DNA of 64,000 nt from the NCBI GenBank assembly GCA_040222275.1, contig JAVKDJ010000010.1, positions 1-64,000 of the forward strand, in the 5' to 3' direction. Each line of letters starts with the position of its first letter. The stretch's first letter is position 1. The notes beneath the pieces were generated by a model. That model saw only the letters and a list, made by a program, of their open reading frames with translations, had not been told where the DNA came from and did no database searches. The stretch is from CAXBNB01 sp040222275. Its GTDB lineage: Bacteria > Bacteroidota > Bacteroidia > Cytophagales > Cyclobacteriaceae. The position numbers were made by a program, and so were the translations under genes. Shown in pieces: positions 16,770-24,952 of this stretch.

Positions 16770-18581
16770 ATGAAAAACATTAAATATATAACAGTCATTG
16801 CGCTATTGGTTTTTTCAACCAGTTGCCAGGATTCTTTTGTCGATCTTGATCCACAAGATGCCTATACAGAAGCGATCTATTATAAGACACCTGAGCAGTT
16901 TAATTTTGCGGCCAATCGCTTGTATCAGAACCTGATAGGCTGGTCAAGAGTAAGGGGAGGGGGTCTTCCAACCAGTTTTAACACCGGGTATGCGGATTGG
17001 ATGAACTTCGGAACTGATCTTACGGCACTTGCCCAGGATGTGGGTAGGGGAACCCACACGGTATCCAATACAGATGTTTACTGGAACAACCACTATTACT
17101 TTTTGTTAGATGCCAATACTTTGATCGAAAAAGGTGCAGAATACACCGGAGAGCAGTCAGAGATTGCCCCATATGTTGCAACTGCACACTTCTTCAGGGC
17201 CTACCACCACTATGAATTACTGACAAGGTTTGGTGGTGTACCCATAGTTACCTCTCGTTTGGATTTGAACGATGAGGTGTTGAACACTGGAAAAAGGAAC
17301 AGCAGGTACGAGGTGGTGTCACAAATATTGTCCGATCTGGATGTGGCCATTGCCGGCCTTCCTTCAGAATCGGCAATAGGCACAAGTGATAAAGGAAAAA
17401 TGAGCCTGGAAGGAGCGAAAGCCATGAAAGCAAGGGTGTTGTTGTACGAGGCTACCTGGGATACTTATGTAGGCACATCTACCGATGGTGATGGTGTATC
17501 AGAAGGGGCGGGATCAGCCAAGCCTTCAGATTATCCTTCACCAGGCACTATGCTGAGTGAGGCAATCACTTTGTCAAATGATGTGATGGAAAGCAGCATT
17601 TTTGAGCTTTGGAACCACAACGACGTGCTGAATAACATGAGCTCGTTCCATCTGTTCAATTTGGAAGATGGAGCCTCCAACCCGGCGGGTCTGGATAAAT
17701 CATCCAACAAAGAATTCATCATTCAGGGCGTCTATGATTTTGAGCTTAGGCAGGGTGGTGTAAATATCAGCCACACTGTGCGTGGGCGTTTGAACCCTAC
17801 CCGAAAGATGTTGGATATGTTCCTGTGCACCGATGGTTTGCCGATTGATAAGTCACCATTGTTCCAGGGGTACAACACACTTTGGGACGAGACCCGAAAC
17901 AGGGACTACCGTATGTGGGCCTATTTTCACAACACCATTCCCGAAAATTCTTCACCTGTTCTGGGAGGTGAAACAGATATCAATTCCGGTGTTGGCCTGG
18001 AAAATGCAAAACATAAAGCTTACCAATATGAGGAGACAGACTACAGGACGCAAAACCAGGAGTCGCAAAACTTCCCTTATTTGAGGTTGGCCGAGGTGTA
18101 TCTGAATTATGCCGAGGCACTGATAGAAAGGGATGGGTCTATAAGTGATGCTGATTTGGACAAATCCATCAACCTGGTGCGTGCCAGGGCTGGTGTAGAT
18201 CCGCTGACCAATGCCTTTGCTTCAGCCAATGGTTTGGATATTAAAGAGGAGATCAGAAGGGAGCGGGCCATTGAGTTGTTTGGTGAAAATAGCCGCTTCA
18301 ATGATTTGAAGCGTTGGGGAATAGCCGAAGATGTACTGGGTGCACCACTTCATGGTCCTGTAATAGAAGGTACTGTTTATGAAACAGACGCCTCCCTTTA
18401 CGACCCTTCACTTTTCCCTGATGGGGAAGAGGTGATCGAAGTTGGAGATGGCACCATGAAGAGTACCATTTTGATAGAGCCATCTTCGGAGCGCCCTTAT
18501 CAAAGGCACCATTATCTGCATTCGATTCCAATTTCTGAAATGATCATAGCCACCGAATTGTTGCAAAACCCTGGGTGGTAG
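16770..18581 (+). CDS. SusD/RagB-family substrate-binding lipoprotein, module A
   Basis: A 603-residue surface lipoprotein, longer than the usual 500-550. The lipobox reads FSTSC, Cys19. The SusD N-terminal pattern is seen in AHFFRAYHHYELLTRFGGVP; the C-terminal pattern in LRLAEVYLNYAEALIE, INLVRARAGV and RRERAIELFGENSRFNDLKRW. SusD caps SusC and binds glycan at the surface. A strong terminator follows, so the module A transport operon ends here with no enzyme gene. Confidence 0.95.
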   Translation: MKNIKYITVIALLVFSTSCQDSFVDLDPQDAYTEAIYYKTPEQFNFAANRLYQNLIGWSRVRGGGLPTSFNTGYADWMNFGTDLTALAQDVGRGTHTVSNTDVYWNNHYYFLLDANTLIEKGAEYTGEQSEIAPYVATAHFFRAYHHYELLTRFGGVPIVTSRLDLNDEVLNTGKRNSRYEVVSQILSDLDVAIAGLPSESAIGTSDKGKMSLEGAKAMKARVLLYEATWDTYVGTSTDGDGVSEGAGSAKPSDYPSPGTMLSEAITLSNDVMESSIFELWNHNDVLNNMSSFHLFNLEDGASNPAGLDKSSNKEFIIQGVYDFELRQGGVNISHTVRGRLNPTRKMLDMFLCTDGLPIDKSPLFQGYNTLWDETRNRDYRMWAYFHNTIPENSSPVLGGETDINSGVGLENAKHKAYQYEETDYRTQNQESQNFPYLRLAEVYLNYAEALIERDGSISDADLDKSINLVRARAGVDPLTNAFASANGLDIKEEIRRERAIELFGENSRFNDLKRWGIAEDVLGAPLHGPVIEGTVYETDASLYDPSLFPDGEEVIEVGDGTMKSTILIEPSSERPYQRHHYLHSIPISEMIIATELLQNPGW

Positions 18582-18638
18582 CATCGTAGCGCGATGTAGT
18601 GAAAACTTTGTGTATTTAGTTTGCATAGTTTAGATGAC

Positions 18639-18681
18639 AAACCGGCAGTCAGTTGTTCTGATTGCCGGTTTTGTTTTTTGT
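18639..18681 (+). terminator. Terminator after susD A
   Basis: AAACCGGCAGTCA (18639-18651) pairs with TGATTGCCGGTTT (18659-18671) with one mismatch and a 7-base loop, followed by a T-rich run. This is a typical intrinsic terminator ending module A. Confidence 0.8.
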
Positions 18682-18959
18682 AGGCTTTCTAGTTCAAGAC
18701 CAAATTGGCCTAAACCTACAAGGGCCTACAAATTACTGAAGGTTTACTTTTCCTCATACCAGCCTTCCAGTTATAGTCTTTCCATTTCCCCAGAATCATT
18801 TAATGTGTTGTAAGCCAAAATGCCCCACATTAGATATCGGTATCAATCCTCATTTTTTATATTTAAAAAGACCAAGAGAGTTAAAATTAAAATATTATCT
18901 TGACTGGATAATTACAATTTTAGACGGAAAGGAACCGTACCAAAGAGCTATTATAATAG
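18682..18959. other. Intergenic stretch without a recognisable gene
   Basis: A 66-codon frame at 18803-19003 has no recognisable family feature and an AT-rich composition. The stretch lies just before the truncated XRE gene and is probably eroded sequence from that locus, including its lost 5' end and promoter. Confidence 0.45.
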
Positions 18960-19127
18960 ATGGGGATCAAGCAAGCCTGGTTAGCAGAAATGCTTGGCAA
19001 TAGCAACAAAATGGAGAACAGATTTGTGCTGAACCGACAACAATCAAGACTTGAAAGACACTTTGAAATTGCTATTGTGAATGAGTACAAAACAACCCTG
19101 ATCGCAGGGGCGGTCACAGACAAATGA
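18960..19127 (+). pseudogene. Truncated XRE-type helix-turn-helix regulator
   Basis: A 55-codon frame starts at ATG 18960 with a stop codon immediately upstream. It reads GIKQAWLAEMLGNSNKMENR, then FVLNRQQSRLERHFEIA. This fits an XRE helix-turn-helix of the common pattern KQxWLAExLG...NRxQxRLExxFEIA. The usual first 10-15 residues and the last part after FEIA are missing or scrambled, so it looks like a decayed or cut-down gene. Its TGA stop overlaps the ATG of the next gene as ATGA, the coupling expected of a regulator-effector pair. Confidence 0.5.
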
Positions 19128-20785
19128 GGACATTCGCAGACATACAAGCCATATTGACCACCCTTCGCACGCAGGGTATCGAAAACGAAGTGGTGGAGTT
19201 CAAAGAAGCGAAGAACCAATATGACTTCAATAAGCTGGGCAAGTATTTTTCTGCCCTTAGCAATGAAGCCAACCTGAAAAACAAGCGTTCAGCATGGCTG
19301 ATCTTTGGCGTCAGGGATAGTGACAAAAGTATTGTCGGTTCACAGTTCCGAACGAACCGGGCTGATCTTGACAGCCTCAAAGCCGAAGTAGCCAACCATA
19401 CTAAGGGCAGGCTTACCTTCAGAGAAATCTATGAGGTATCCGCCCCGGAAGGAAGAGTGGTCATGTTCGAAATCCCTACTGCTCCAAGGGGCATACCTAT
19501 CTCTTGGAAGGGGCACTACTATGGCCGGGATGGTGAGGAAATCAACGCCCTGAACCTCGAAGAAGTAGAGCGCATCCGCGAACAAGCCAGAGGAGAAGAC
19601 TGGAGCTCGGATATTGTGGAGGGTGCCACCCTTGCGGATTTGTCGCCGGCTGCCATGTTGAAAGCCCGGGAATCCTACAAAAGAAAGAATGCCCATCTGG
19701 TGGATGAGATTGACCAGTGGAACGATGATACATTTTTGAACAAAGCCAAGGTATGCATCAAGGGAAAAGTTACCCGGGCAGCCATTTTGCTTTTGGGCAA
19801 GTCAGAGTCCGAGCATTTCATCAATCCATCCACAGCCAAAGTATCGTGGATACTTCGGGACAAAGACAACATCGACAAGGACTATCAGCACTTCACCTGC
19901 CCCCTATTGCTCAATACCGATGAAGTGTACAAAAAGGTCAGAAACCTGAAGTACCGCTACATTTCGGATGGCACCTTGTTCCCTGAGGAAGTGGACCAGT
20001 ACGACCCCTACATCATTCGAGAGGCCTTGAACAACTGTATTGCTCATCAGGACTACACCTTGAATGGGAAAATCAATGTGGTTGAGCATGAAGATGGTAA
20101 GTTGGTCTTTATCAATTCCGGTTCATTCATCCCGGCGAGCATAGAAGAAGTGGTCATTGGCGATGCGCCGGAACCTACCTATCGAAATCCGTTTTTGGTG
20201 GAGGCAATGATCAACCTTAATATGATTGATGCGATCGGTAGCGGGATCAAACGGATGTTCAACATTCAGCGAAAGAAGTTCTTCCCCATGCCAGACTATG
20301 AGTTTGCCAACGACAAAGTGAAGCTGACCATTACCGGAAAAGTAGTGGACATCAACTATGCGCAAAAGGTGGCGACCGTCCCGGATTTGAGTTTGATAGA
20401 CATTATCGCTTTGGACAAAGTAGCCAAATCCAAAAAGCTCACTTCAGATGAAATCAAAGACCTGAAAAGCAATGGATTGATTGAAGGTAGAAAGCCCAAC
20501 TTTCATATTTCGGCCTCCGTGGCGAAAGTCACGGGCGAACAAGCAGACTACATCAAACAAAGAGGCATTGATGATGAATATTGTCAAAAAATGATTCAGG
20601 ATTACCTGAAAAAATTTGGAGAAGGTAAGCGGGAAGATTTTGAAAGGGTGCTTTTAGACAAGTTGCCCGATGTGCTTTCTGCTGACCAGAAGAAGTATAA
20701 AATCAAAAACATTTTGCAAAAAATGAAGCGAGAAAGCAAGATCAAACTGGGGGATAAACGGCAGTGGATTTTAGACGAGATTTAG
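19124..20785 (+). CDS. Schlafen/AlbA_2 domain ATP-binding protein (RecG-C-terminal-like)
   Basis: A 553-residue protein. The N-terminal AlbA_2/Schlafen domain contains NEVVEFKEAKN and FNKLGKYFSALSNEANLK (residues about 20-50), then KGHYYGRDGEEINALNLEE. The central region matches the ATP-binding HATPase_c_4 type: IREALNNCIAHQDYTLNGK, FINSGSFIP and GSGIKRMF. The C-terminal 130 residues look like winged-helix segments. Such proteins are annotated as putative transcriptional regulators or helicase-related and often sit in defence or accessory loci; the reaction is unknown. It is coupled to an XRE fragment upstream and ends inside a tandem repeat. Confidence 0.8.
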   Translation: MRTFADIQAILTTLRTQGIENEVVEFKEAKNQYDFNKLGKYFSALSNEANLKNKRSAWLIFGVRDSDKSIVGSQFRTNRADLDSLKAEVANHTKGRLTFREIYEVSAPEGRVVMFEIPTAPRGIPISWKGHYYGRDGEEINALNLEEVERIREQARGEDWSSDIVEGATLADLSPAAMLKARESYKRKNAHLVDEIDQWNDDTFLNKAKVCIKGKVTRAAILLLGKSESEHFINPSTAKVSWILRDKDNIDKDYQHFTCPLLLNTDEVYKKVRNLKYRYISDGTLFPEEVDQYDPYIIREALNNCIAHQDYTLNGKINVVEHEDGKLVFINSGSFIPASIEEVVIGDAPEPTYRNPFLVEAMINLNMIDAIGSGIKRMFNIQRKKFFPMPDYEFANDKVKLTITGKVVDINYAQKVATVPDLSLIDIIALDKVAKSKKLTSDEIKDLKSNGLIEGRKPNFHISASVAKVTGEQADYIKQRGIDDEYCQKMIQDYLKKFGEGKREDFERVLLDKLPDVLSADQKKYKIKNILQKMKRESKIKLGDKRQWILDEI

Positions 20786-20802
20786 ACGAGATTTAGACGA
20801 GA
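20770..20802 (+). repeat. 11-bp tandem repeat, three exact copies
   Basis: TTTAGACGAGA occurs three times in succession at 20770-20780, 20781-20791 and 20792-20802. The second copy supplies the TAG stop of the upstream gene. A further partial copy, TTAGACGAGG, lies at 20858-20867. The array probably arose by slippage and may have moved the stop codon. Confidence 0.85.
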
Positions 20803-21194
20803 TGACGTGTGTTTACATTGTAAGCCATTGATTTTCAGAAAGTAATAATATTGTTACTTAGACGAGGTTTATACATTTTGAAATAGAAACATCATGGGTA
20901 CCGACACCACTGAAAAGGGATTGAGAAATGACACCCGCCCCTGGTATGCATACGCATTGTCAGGTCGCACGAACCAGATCACGTCCAAAACCTGACAAAG
21001 AGAATGAATGTTGGAAGTAATGCAATGGTAGAACGAAAAAGTTGACGATGGCACAACAATCATAACTATTGACCCTTTCTGGAAGAAAAAACATTTCATG
21101 TAATAGGTTTTTTTAAGGTATTGAAGTTTGGTGTTTATAATTTGAAATTTTAGTGGCATTGATCTCTAACCAGCCGTAAATTCTTTTAGAGTGT
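20803..21194. other. Intergenic stretch without a recognisable gene
   Basis: About 390 bases between the AlbA_2 gene and the FAD oxidoreductase promoter region. A 33-codon frame from 20893 has no recognisable feature. No repeat apart from the 20858 partial copy and no clear terminator were recognised. Confidence 0.5.
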
Positions 21195-21202
21195 TATATT
21201 TG
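21195..21202 (+). promoter_or_regulatory. Candidate -7 promoter box (TATATTTG)
   Basis: TATATTTG fits the Bacteroidota -7 consensus TAnnTTTG exactly and lies 51 bases before the preferred ATG of the FAD oxidoreductase. No clear -33 TTG partner was seen at the usual distance. Confidence 0.4.
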
Positions 21203-21253
21203 ACTGAGACTAACCTGTAGCTATTGTTTAATTCACCTTTCAAAGTCAAAAAT

Positions 21254-22921
21254 ATGCAACCCGAACCTAAGATCTATTCATCACTTCACATCAGGGTAAT
21301 AAGTGCCATTTCCCTAATCACATTTTCATTCCTGCCTTTAGTTTCTCAAGCCCAAACTAAAGATAATACTTTCGACATAGTGGTCTATGGAGGAACATCG
21401 GCGGGGATTATCGCGGCTGTCCAGGCCAAAAAAATGGGCAAATCAGTGGTGGTGGTAGAACCCAGCGGGCATATTGGGGGGCTGACGACAGGTGGTCTGG
21501 GACAAACCGATATCGGCAACAAGCAGGTGATTGGAGGCCTTTCCAGGGAGTTTTACAACCGGGTGGCCCGAAAATACCAGGATCCGGCCAACTGGAAGTG
21601 GCAGAAAAGGGAAGAGTATAAATCCGGCGGCCAGTCGGTTACCAGCGAAGGTGAGCAGTCTATGTGGACATTTGAGCCAAGTATAGCCTCTGAAATATTT
21701 CGCGACATGATTCGTGAAAACAATATTGAAGTGCTGTTGAATGAAAGGCTGAACCTGGGTGAAAAGGTAACCCTGAACAAAGGCAGGATTCGGTCGATAA
21801 AAATGGAATCAGGCAAGACATTTTCCGCCAAAATGTTCATAGATGCTACCTACGAGGGCGACCTCATGGCACTGGCAGGAGTAAGCTACACCGTGGGCAG
21901 GGAAAGCAATGACCAGTACGGGGAAACCCTAAACGGCGTGCAAACAGCACTGGGCAAATACCATCAGTTTCCGGATGGGGTCGATCCCTATATCAGAAGG
22001 GGCGAGCCCGATAGTGGCCTGCTGCCCAATGTGAACCCGGATATCTCAAGGGATGGTACCGGTGACAGTAAAATTCAGGCCTATTGTTATCGAATGTGCC
22101 TGACAGATACACCAGAGAACAGGATCCCGTTTGAAAAACCCGAAGGTTACAATGAATTGGAGTATGAGCTGCTTTTCAGGGCTATTGAAGCTGGGGCCAA
22201 AGCCCCCTACTTTATCCCCTCTGATATGCCCAACCGTAAAACCGATTGGAACAACAGGGGACCGTTTTCAACAGATTATATAGGCAGAAACTATAATTAT
22301 GCCGAAGGAGATTATGCAACAAGAGACAAAATCCGCGAAGACCATAAGATTTACCAACTGGGCCTGATGTGGACGCTGGCCAACCACCCCAGAATTCCAG
22401 AAGCCATTAGAAAAGAAATTGGCCGGTGGGGCTTGCCAAAAGATGAATACCAAAAAAATAGCAATTGGAGCCCACAGCTTTATGTACGTGAAGTACGGCG
22501 CATGGTCAGTGATTTTGTGATGACCGAAAACCATTGCAAACAGAAACTGCCAGTAGAAAAATCGGTGGGTATGGGTGCTTACACCATGGACTCCCATCAT
22601 GTGCAGCGCTACGTCACCAAAGAAGGGTATGTCAAAAATGAAGGAGATGTGGAGGTTGGTGGTTTTGGCCCTTACCCGATTGCCTATGAATCCATAGTCC
22701 CCAAAAAATCGGAGTGCAGCAACCTTTTAGTGCCTGTATGCCCCTCATCGACGCACATGGCCTTTGGGTCTATCCGGATGGAACCGGTCTTTATGATTCT
22801 CGGCCAGTCTGCTGCTACAGCCGCCTGCCTGGCCATCGACAGCAAGGTGGCAATCCAGGATATCAGCTACAAAAAACTACAAAAAGAGCTACTCAAAGAC
22901 AAACAGGTCTTGGCGAATTAA
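21254..22921 (+). CDS. Secreted FAD-dependent oxidoreductase (FAD_oxidored family)
   Basis: About 555 residues from the ATG at 21254; a TTG ten codons upstream is less likely. A signal peptide (LITFSFLPLVSQAQ) is followed by a dinucleotide-binding fold: FDIVVYGGTSAGIIAAVQAK, VVVVEPSGHIGGLTTGGLG, and later IDATYEGDLMALAGVSYTVG. The C-terminal LVPVCPSSTHMAFGSIRMEP and GQSAATAACLA fit the PF12831 family, found in glycan-degrading and planctomycete gene sets. It probably oxidises a periplasmic sugar or related compound with FAD; the substrate is unknown. It stands alone between modules A and B. Confidence 0.85.
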   Translation: MQPEPKIYSSLHIRVISAISLITFSFLPLVSQAQTKDNTFDIVVYGGTSAGIIAAVQAKKMGKSVVVVEPSGHIGGLTTGGLGQTDIGNKQVIGGLSREFYNRVARKYQDPANWKWQKREEYKSGGQSVTSEGEQSMWTFEPSIASEIFRDMIRENNIEVLLNERLNLGEKVTLNKGRIRSIKMESGKTFSAKMFIDATYEGDLMALAGVSYTVGRESNDQYGETLNGVQTALGKYHQFPDGVDPYIRRGEPDSGLLPNVNPDISRDGTGDSKIQAYCYRMCLTDTPENRIPFEKPEGYNELEYELLFRAIEAGAKAPYFIPSDMPNRKTDWNNRGPFSTDYIGRNYNYAEGDYATRDKIREDHKIYQLGLMWTLANHPRIPEAIRKEIGRWGLPKDEYQKNSNWSPQLYVREVRRMVSDFVMTENHCKQKLPVEKSVGMGAYTMDSHHVQRYVTKEGYVKNEGDVEVGGFGPYPIAYESIVPKKSECSNLLVPVCPSSTHMAFGSIRMEPVFMILGQSAATAACLAIDSKVAIQDISYKKLQKELLKDKQVLAN

Positions 22922-23041
22922 GTTCGGATCGATGGCTTCCTTGCCCTGCGACTAAAGCCATGCTTTTGTATAATGAAAGCATAAATTGTAAATTGCCCGT
23001 TCAGCGCATCCAATTTTTGTCCGACCAGACCGTATTTTCTT

Positions 23042-23695
23042 TTGACGAAAAGGGCCATAAATATAGAATCCAACTGGCATGCCATCTGTACCCAAAGTGA
23101 TCAGGTGGCTTTTAAGACGCTCTTTGATCACTTCTATCCGAGGTTGCTCCACTTTTCTTTTTCACTCATCCGCAATTCCGAACTGGCCGAAGAAATCGTG
23201 CTGGATGTGTTCTCTGCCGTTTGGCACAAAAGGGAGACACTTTCAGAGGTAGCCCAAATTGGGAGTTACCTGTTTACCGCTACAAAAAACAGGACGCTCA
23301 ATGCCGTGCGGGATGGAAAGAAAGACCTGGTCCATTTGGAAGTAGATTCTATCGATTTCAGGTACATTAGAAACAACAACAACCCCGAGAGTGAACTGTT
23401 GTCCACTGAGCTTTATGTCAAAATAAATGATGCCATAGATGCCCTGCCTGAAAAAGGCAGGATAATCTATCGAATGGTAAAAGAAGAAGGCATGAACTAT
23501 AAGGAAGTGGCCGAACTGCTGGACATTTCCACCAAAACAGTAGATAGCCACCTATATGCGGCAGTAAAAAAAATCAGATTGGCCGTAGAGGAATACTATT
23601 ATGACCAGGGCCAGCACCCATCAAAAATGACTGTTTTGGCCGTTTTACTATTGCTCCTGCCAGATGTACTTTGCAATTGGCAACAGTCCTTCTAA
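23042..23695 (+). CDS. ECF sigma-70 factor, module B
   Basis: A 217-residue ECF sigma factor, starting at a TTG because no suitable ATG precedes region 2. Region 2 reads VAFKTLFDHFYPRLLHFSFS, EEIVLDVFSAVWHKRE and YLFTATKNRTLNAVRD; region 4 reads LPEKGRIIYRMVKEEGMNYK and VAELLDISTKTVDSHLYAAV. It is the same subtype as sigma A. The tail after region 4 is strongly hydrophobic (TVLAVLLLLLPDVL). fecR B begins 77 bases downstream, so the pair is probably co-transcribed. Confidence 0.93.
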   Translation: MTKRAINIESNWHAICTQSDQVAFKTLFDHFYPRLLHFSFSLIRNSELAEEIVLDVFSAVWHKRETLSEVAQIGSYLFTATKNRTLNAVRDGKKDLVHLEVDSIDFRYIRNNNNPESELLSTELYVKINDAIDALPEKGRIIYRMVKEEGMNYKEVAELLDISTKTVDSHLYAAVKKIRLAVEEYYYDQGQHPSKMTVLAVLLLLLPDVLCNWQQSF

Positions 23696-23772
23696 AAAAA
23701 ATCAACATATTTTCAGGTCCCACTAGGGAATTTCATTTTTGGCTGTGTCTCACATAATAGACAAACAATATT

Positions 23773-24801
23773 ATGTTCGATCCAGACAAATCTATATACG
23801 CCTACCTCACTGGCAGGCTCAACAGTTGGGAGACCAGGGAACTGATCCAATGGATGAATGAATCCGCTGACAACAAAAAAAAGTTCAAGGCCATCCGGGC
23901 TTATTGGGAAAATTCCAGCGAAACAATCGTATTGGAAGAAAGCACCATGGACCAGGCTTTCAATAAATTGAGCAATGAGTTGTTTGACAATACCCAGGCA
24001 GAGGCCAATGGGAAAGTGGTTAATATGGATACCAGAAAAGGGAACAGGCATTCCTGGATGTATGTGGCAGCTTCTGTGGTATTGTTAATCGGTATTTTCT
24101 TCTACACCGGCCGCAACGATTACGCTATCGAAGATAAAGCCATTGTGGCCACCATTGTAAAGGAAAACCCTGCAGGTAGAAGGTCCCAAATCGCTTTGCC
24201 AGACGGCACAAAGGTCTGGCTCAATGCGGCAAGTAAAGTCATATATTCAGAAACCTTTGGACAGACCGATCGCAATATTAGCCTAACAGGAGAGGCATAT
24301 TTCGACATTCGGAAAAACGAGGCACTCCCTTTTGTGGTGTCCACAGAAAGCCTCTCTGTCACAGCCCTGGGAACAGAATTTAATGTGCGGTCTTATTCCG
24401 AAGAAGCCTCAGCTGAAGTATTGCTTACTCAAGGCAAGGTGGTGGTGGCTGATTTGAAAAATCAAAATGAGGACATGTACCTCAGGGCAGGTGAGTCGCT
24501 GAGCTATGCGAATAAAGGCGGGATTTTCGAAAAGAACCAGTTGAATTTCGAACACCTGCTTGCATGGAGGAGTGGGATACTATCCTTTCAGGAAGCATCC
24601 GAGCAGGAAGTAATAAGCAGGTTGGAGCGCTGGTATGGTGTGAAGGTAAGGGTGGAAAATAGTCATAGTGGACAGCCATGGGAATATACAAGCCGGTTTG
24701 AAAACGAATCCCTGGAAAACGTGCTATATAGTATGTCACATGTAAAAAAGTTTGAATTTAACATCGACGGAGAAGATGTAACCCTTAAGTATAAAAACTA
24801 A
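23773..24801 (+). CDS. FecR-family anti-sigma factor, module B
   Basis: A 342-residue inner-membrane anti-sigma. The N-terminal domain contains YLTGRLNSWETRELIQWMNE, a membrane helix lies at about 95-112 (WMYVAASVVLLIGIFFYTG), the periplasmic FecR domain has NPAGRRSQIALPDGTKVWLN and GEAYFDIRKNEALPFVV, and the C-terminal DUF4974 has LERWYGVKVRVEN. It should hold sigma B inactive until SusC B signals. Its N-terminus differs from those of FecR C-E. Confidence 0.92.
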   Translation: MFDPDKSIYAYLTGRLNSWETRELIQWMNESADNKKKFKAIRAYWENSSETIVLEESTMDQAFNKLSNELFDNTQAEANGKVVNMDTRKGNRHSWMYVAASVVLLIGIFFYTGRNDYAIEDKAIVATIVKENPAGRRSQIALPDGTKVWLNAASKVIYSETFGQTDRNISLTGEAYFDIRKNEALPFVVSTESLSVTALGTEFNVRSYSEEASAEVLLTQGKVVVADLKNQNEDMYLRAGESLSYANKGGIFEKNQLNFEHLLAWRSGILSFQEASEQEVISRLERWYGVKVRVENSHSGQPWEYTSRFENESLENVLYSMSHVKKFEFNIDGEDVTLKYKN

Positions 24802-24843
24802 AACAATTCAAAAAATGACCATCGAAAACACCTCTTAAAAAAA

Positions 24844-24872
24844 TAAGTCTGCCAACCAGGTTGACAGACTTA
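24844..24872 (+). terminator. Hairpin between fecR B and susC B
   Basis: TAAGTCTGCCAAC pairs with GTTGACAGACTTA with one mismatch and a 3-base loop, preceded by an A-run. There is no T-run downstream. A second imperfect repeat, GATTGGGCA (24877-24885) with TGCCCGATC (24909-24917), follows in the susC leader. Confidence 0.55.
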
Positions 24873-24952
24873 ACAAGATTGGGCACCCACATTGGCGTGT
24901 GTAAAGAATGCCCGATCGCTAAAACTATGTTTAACGAAATCATTGTAAAAAT

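Noticed and set aside
18803..19003. 66-codon plus-strand frame
   Set aside because: No recognisable motif, AT-rich, overlaps the XRE fragment in a different frame; treated as non-coding remnant.
20893..20994. 33-codon frame downstream of the AlbA_2 gene
   Set aside because: Too short and without any family feature or coupling to neighbours.
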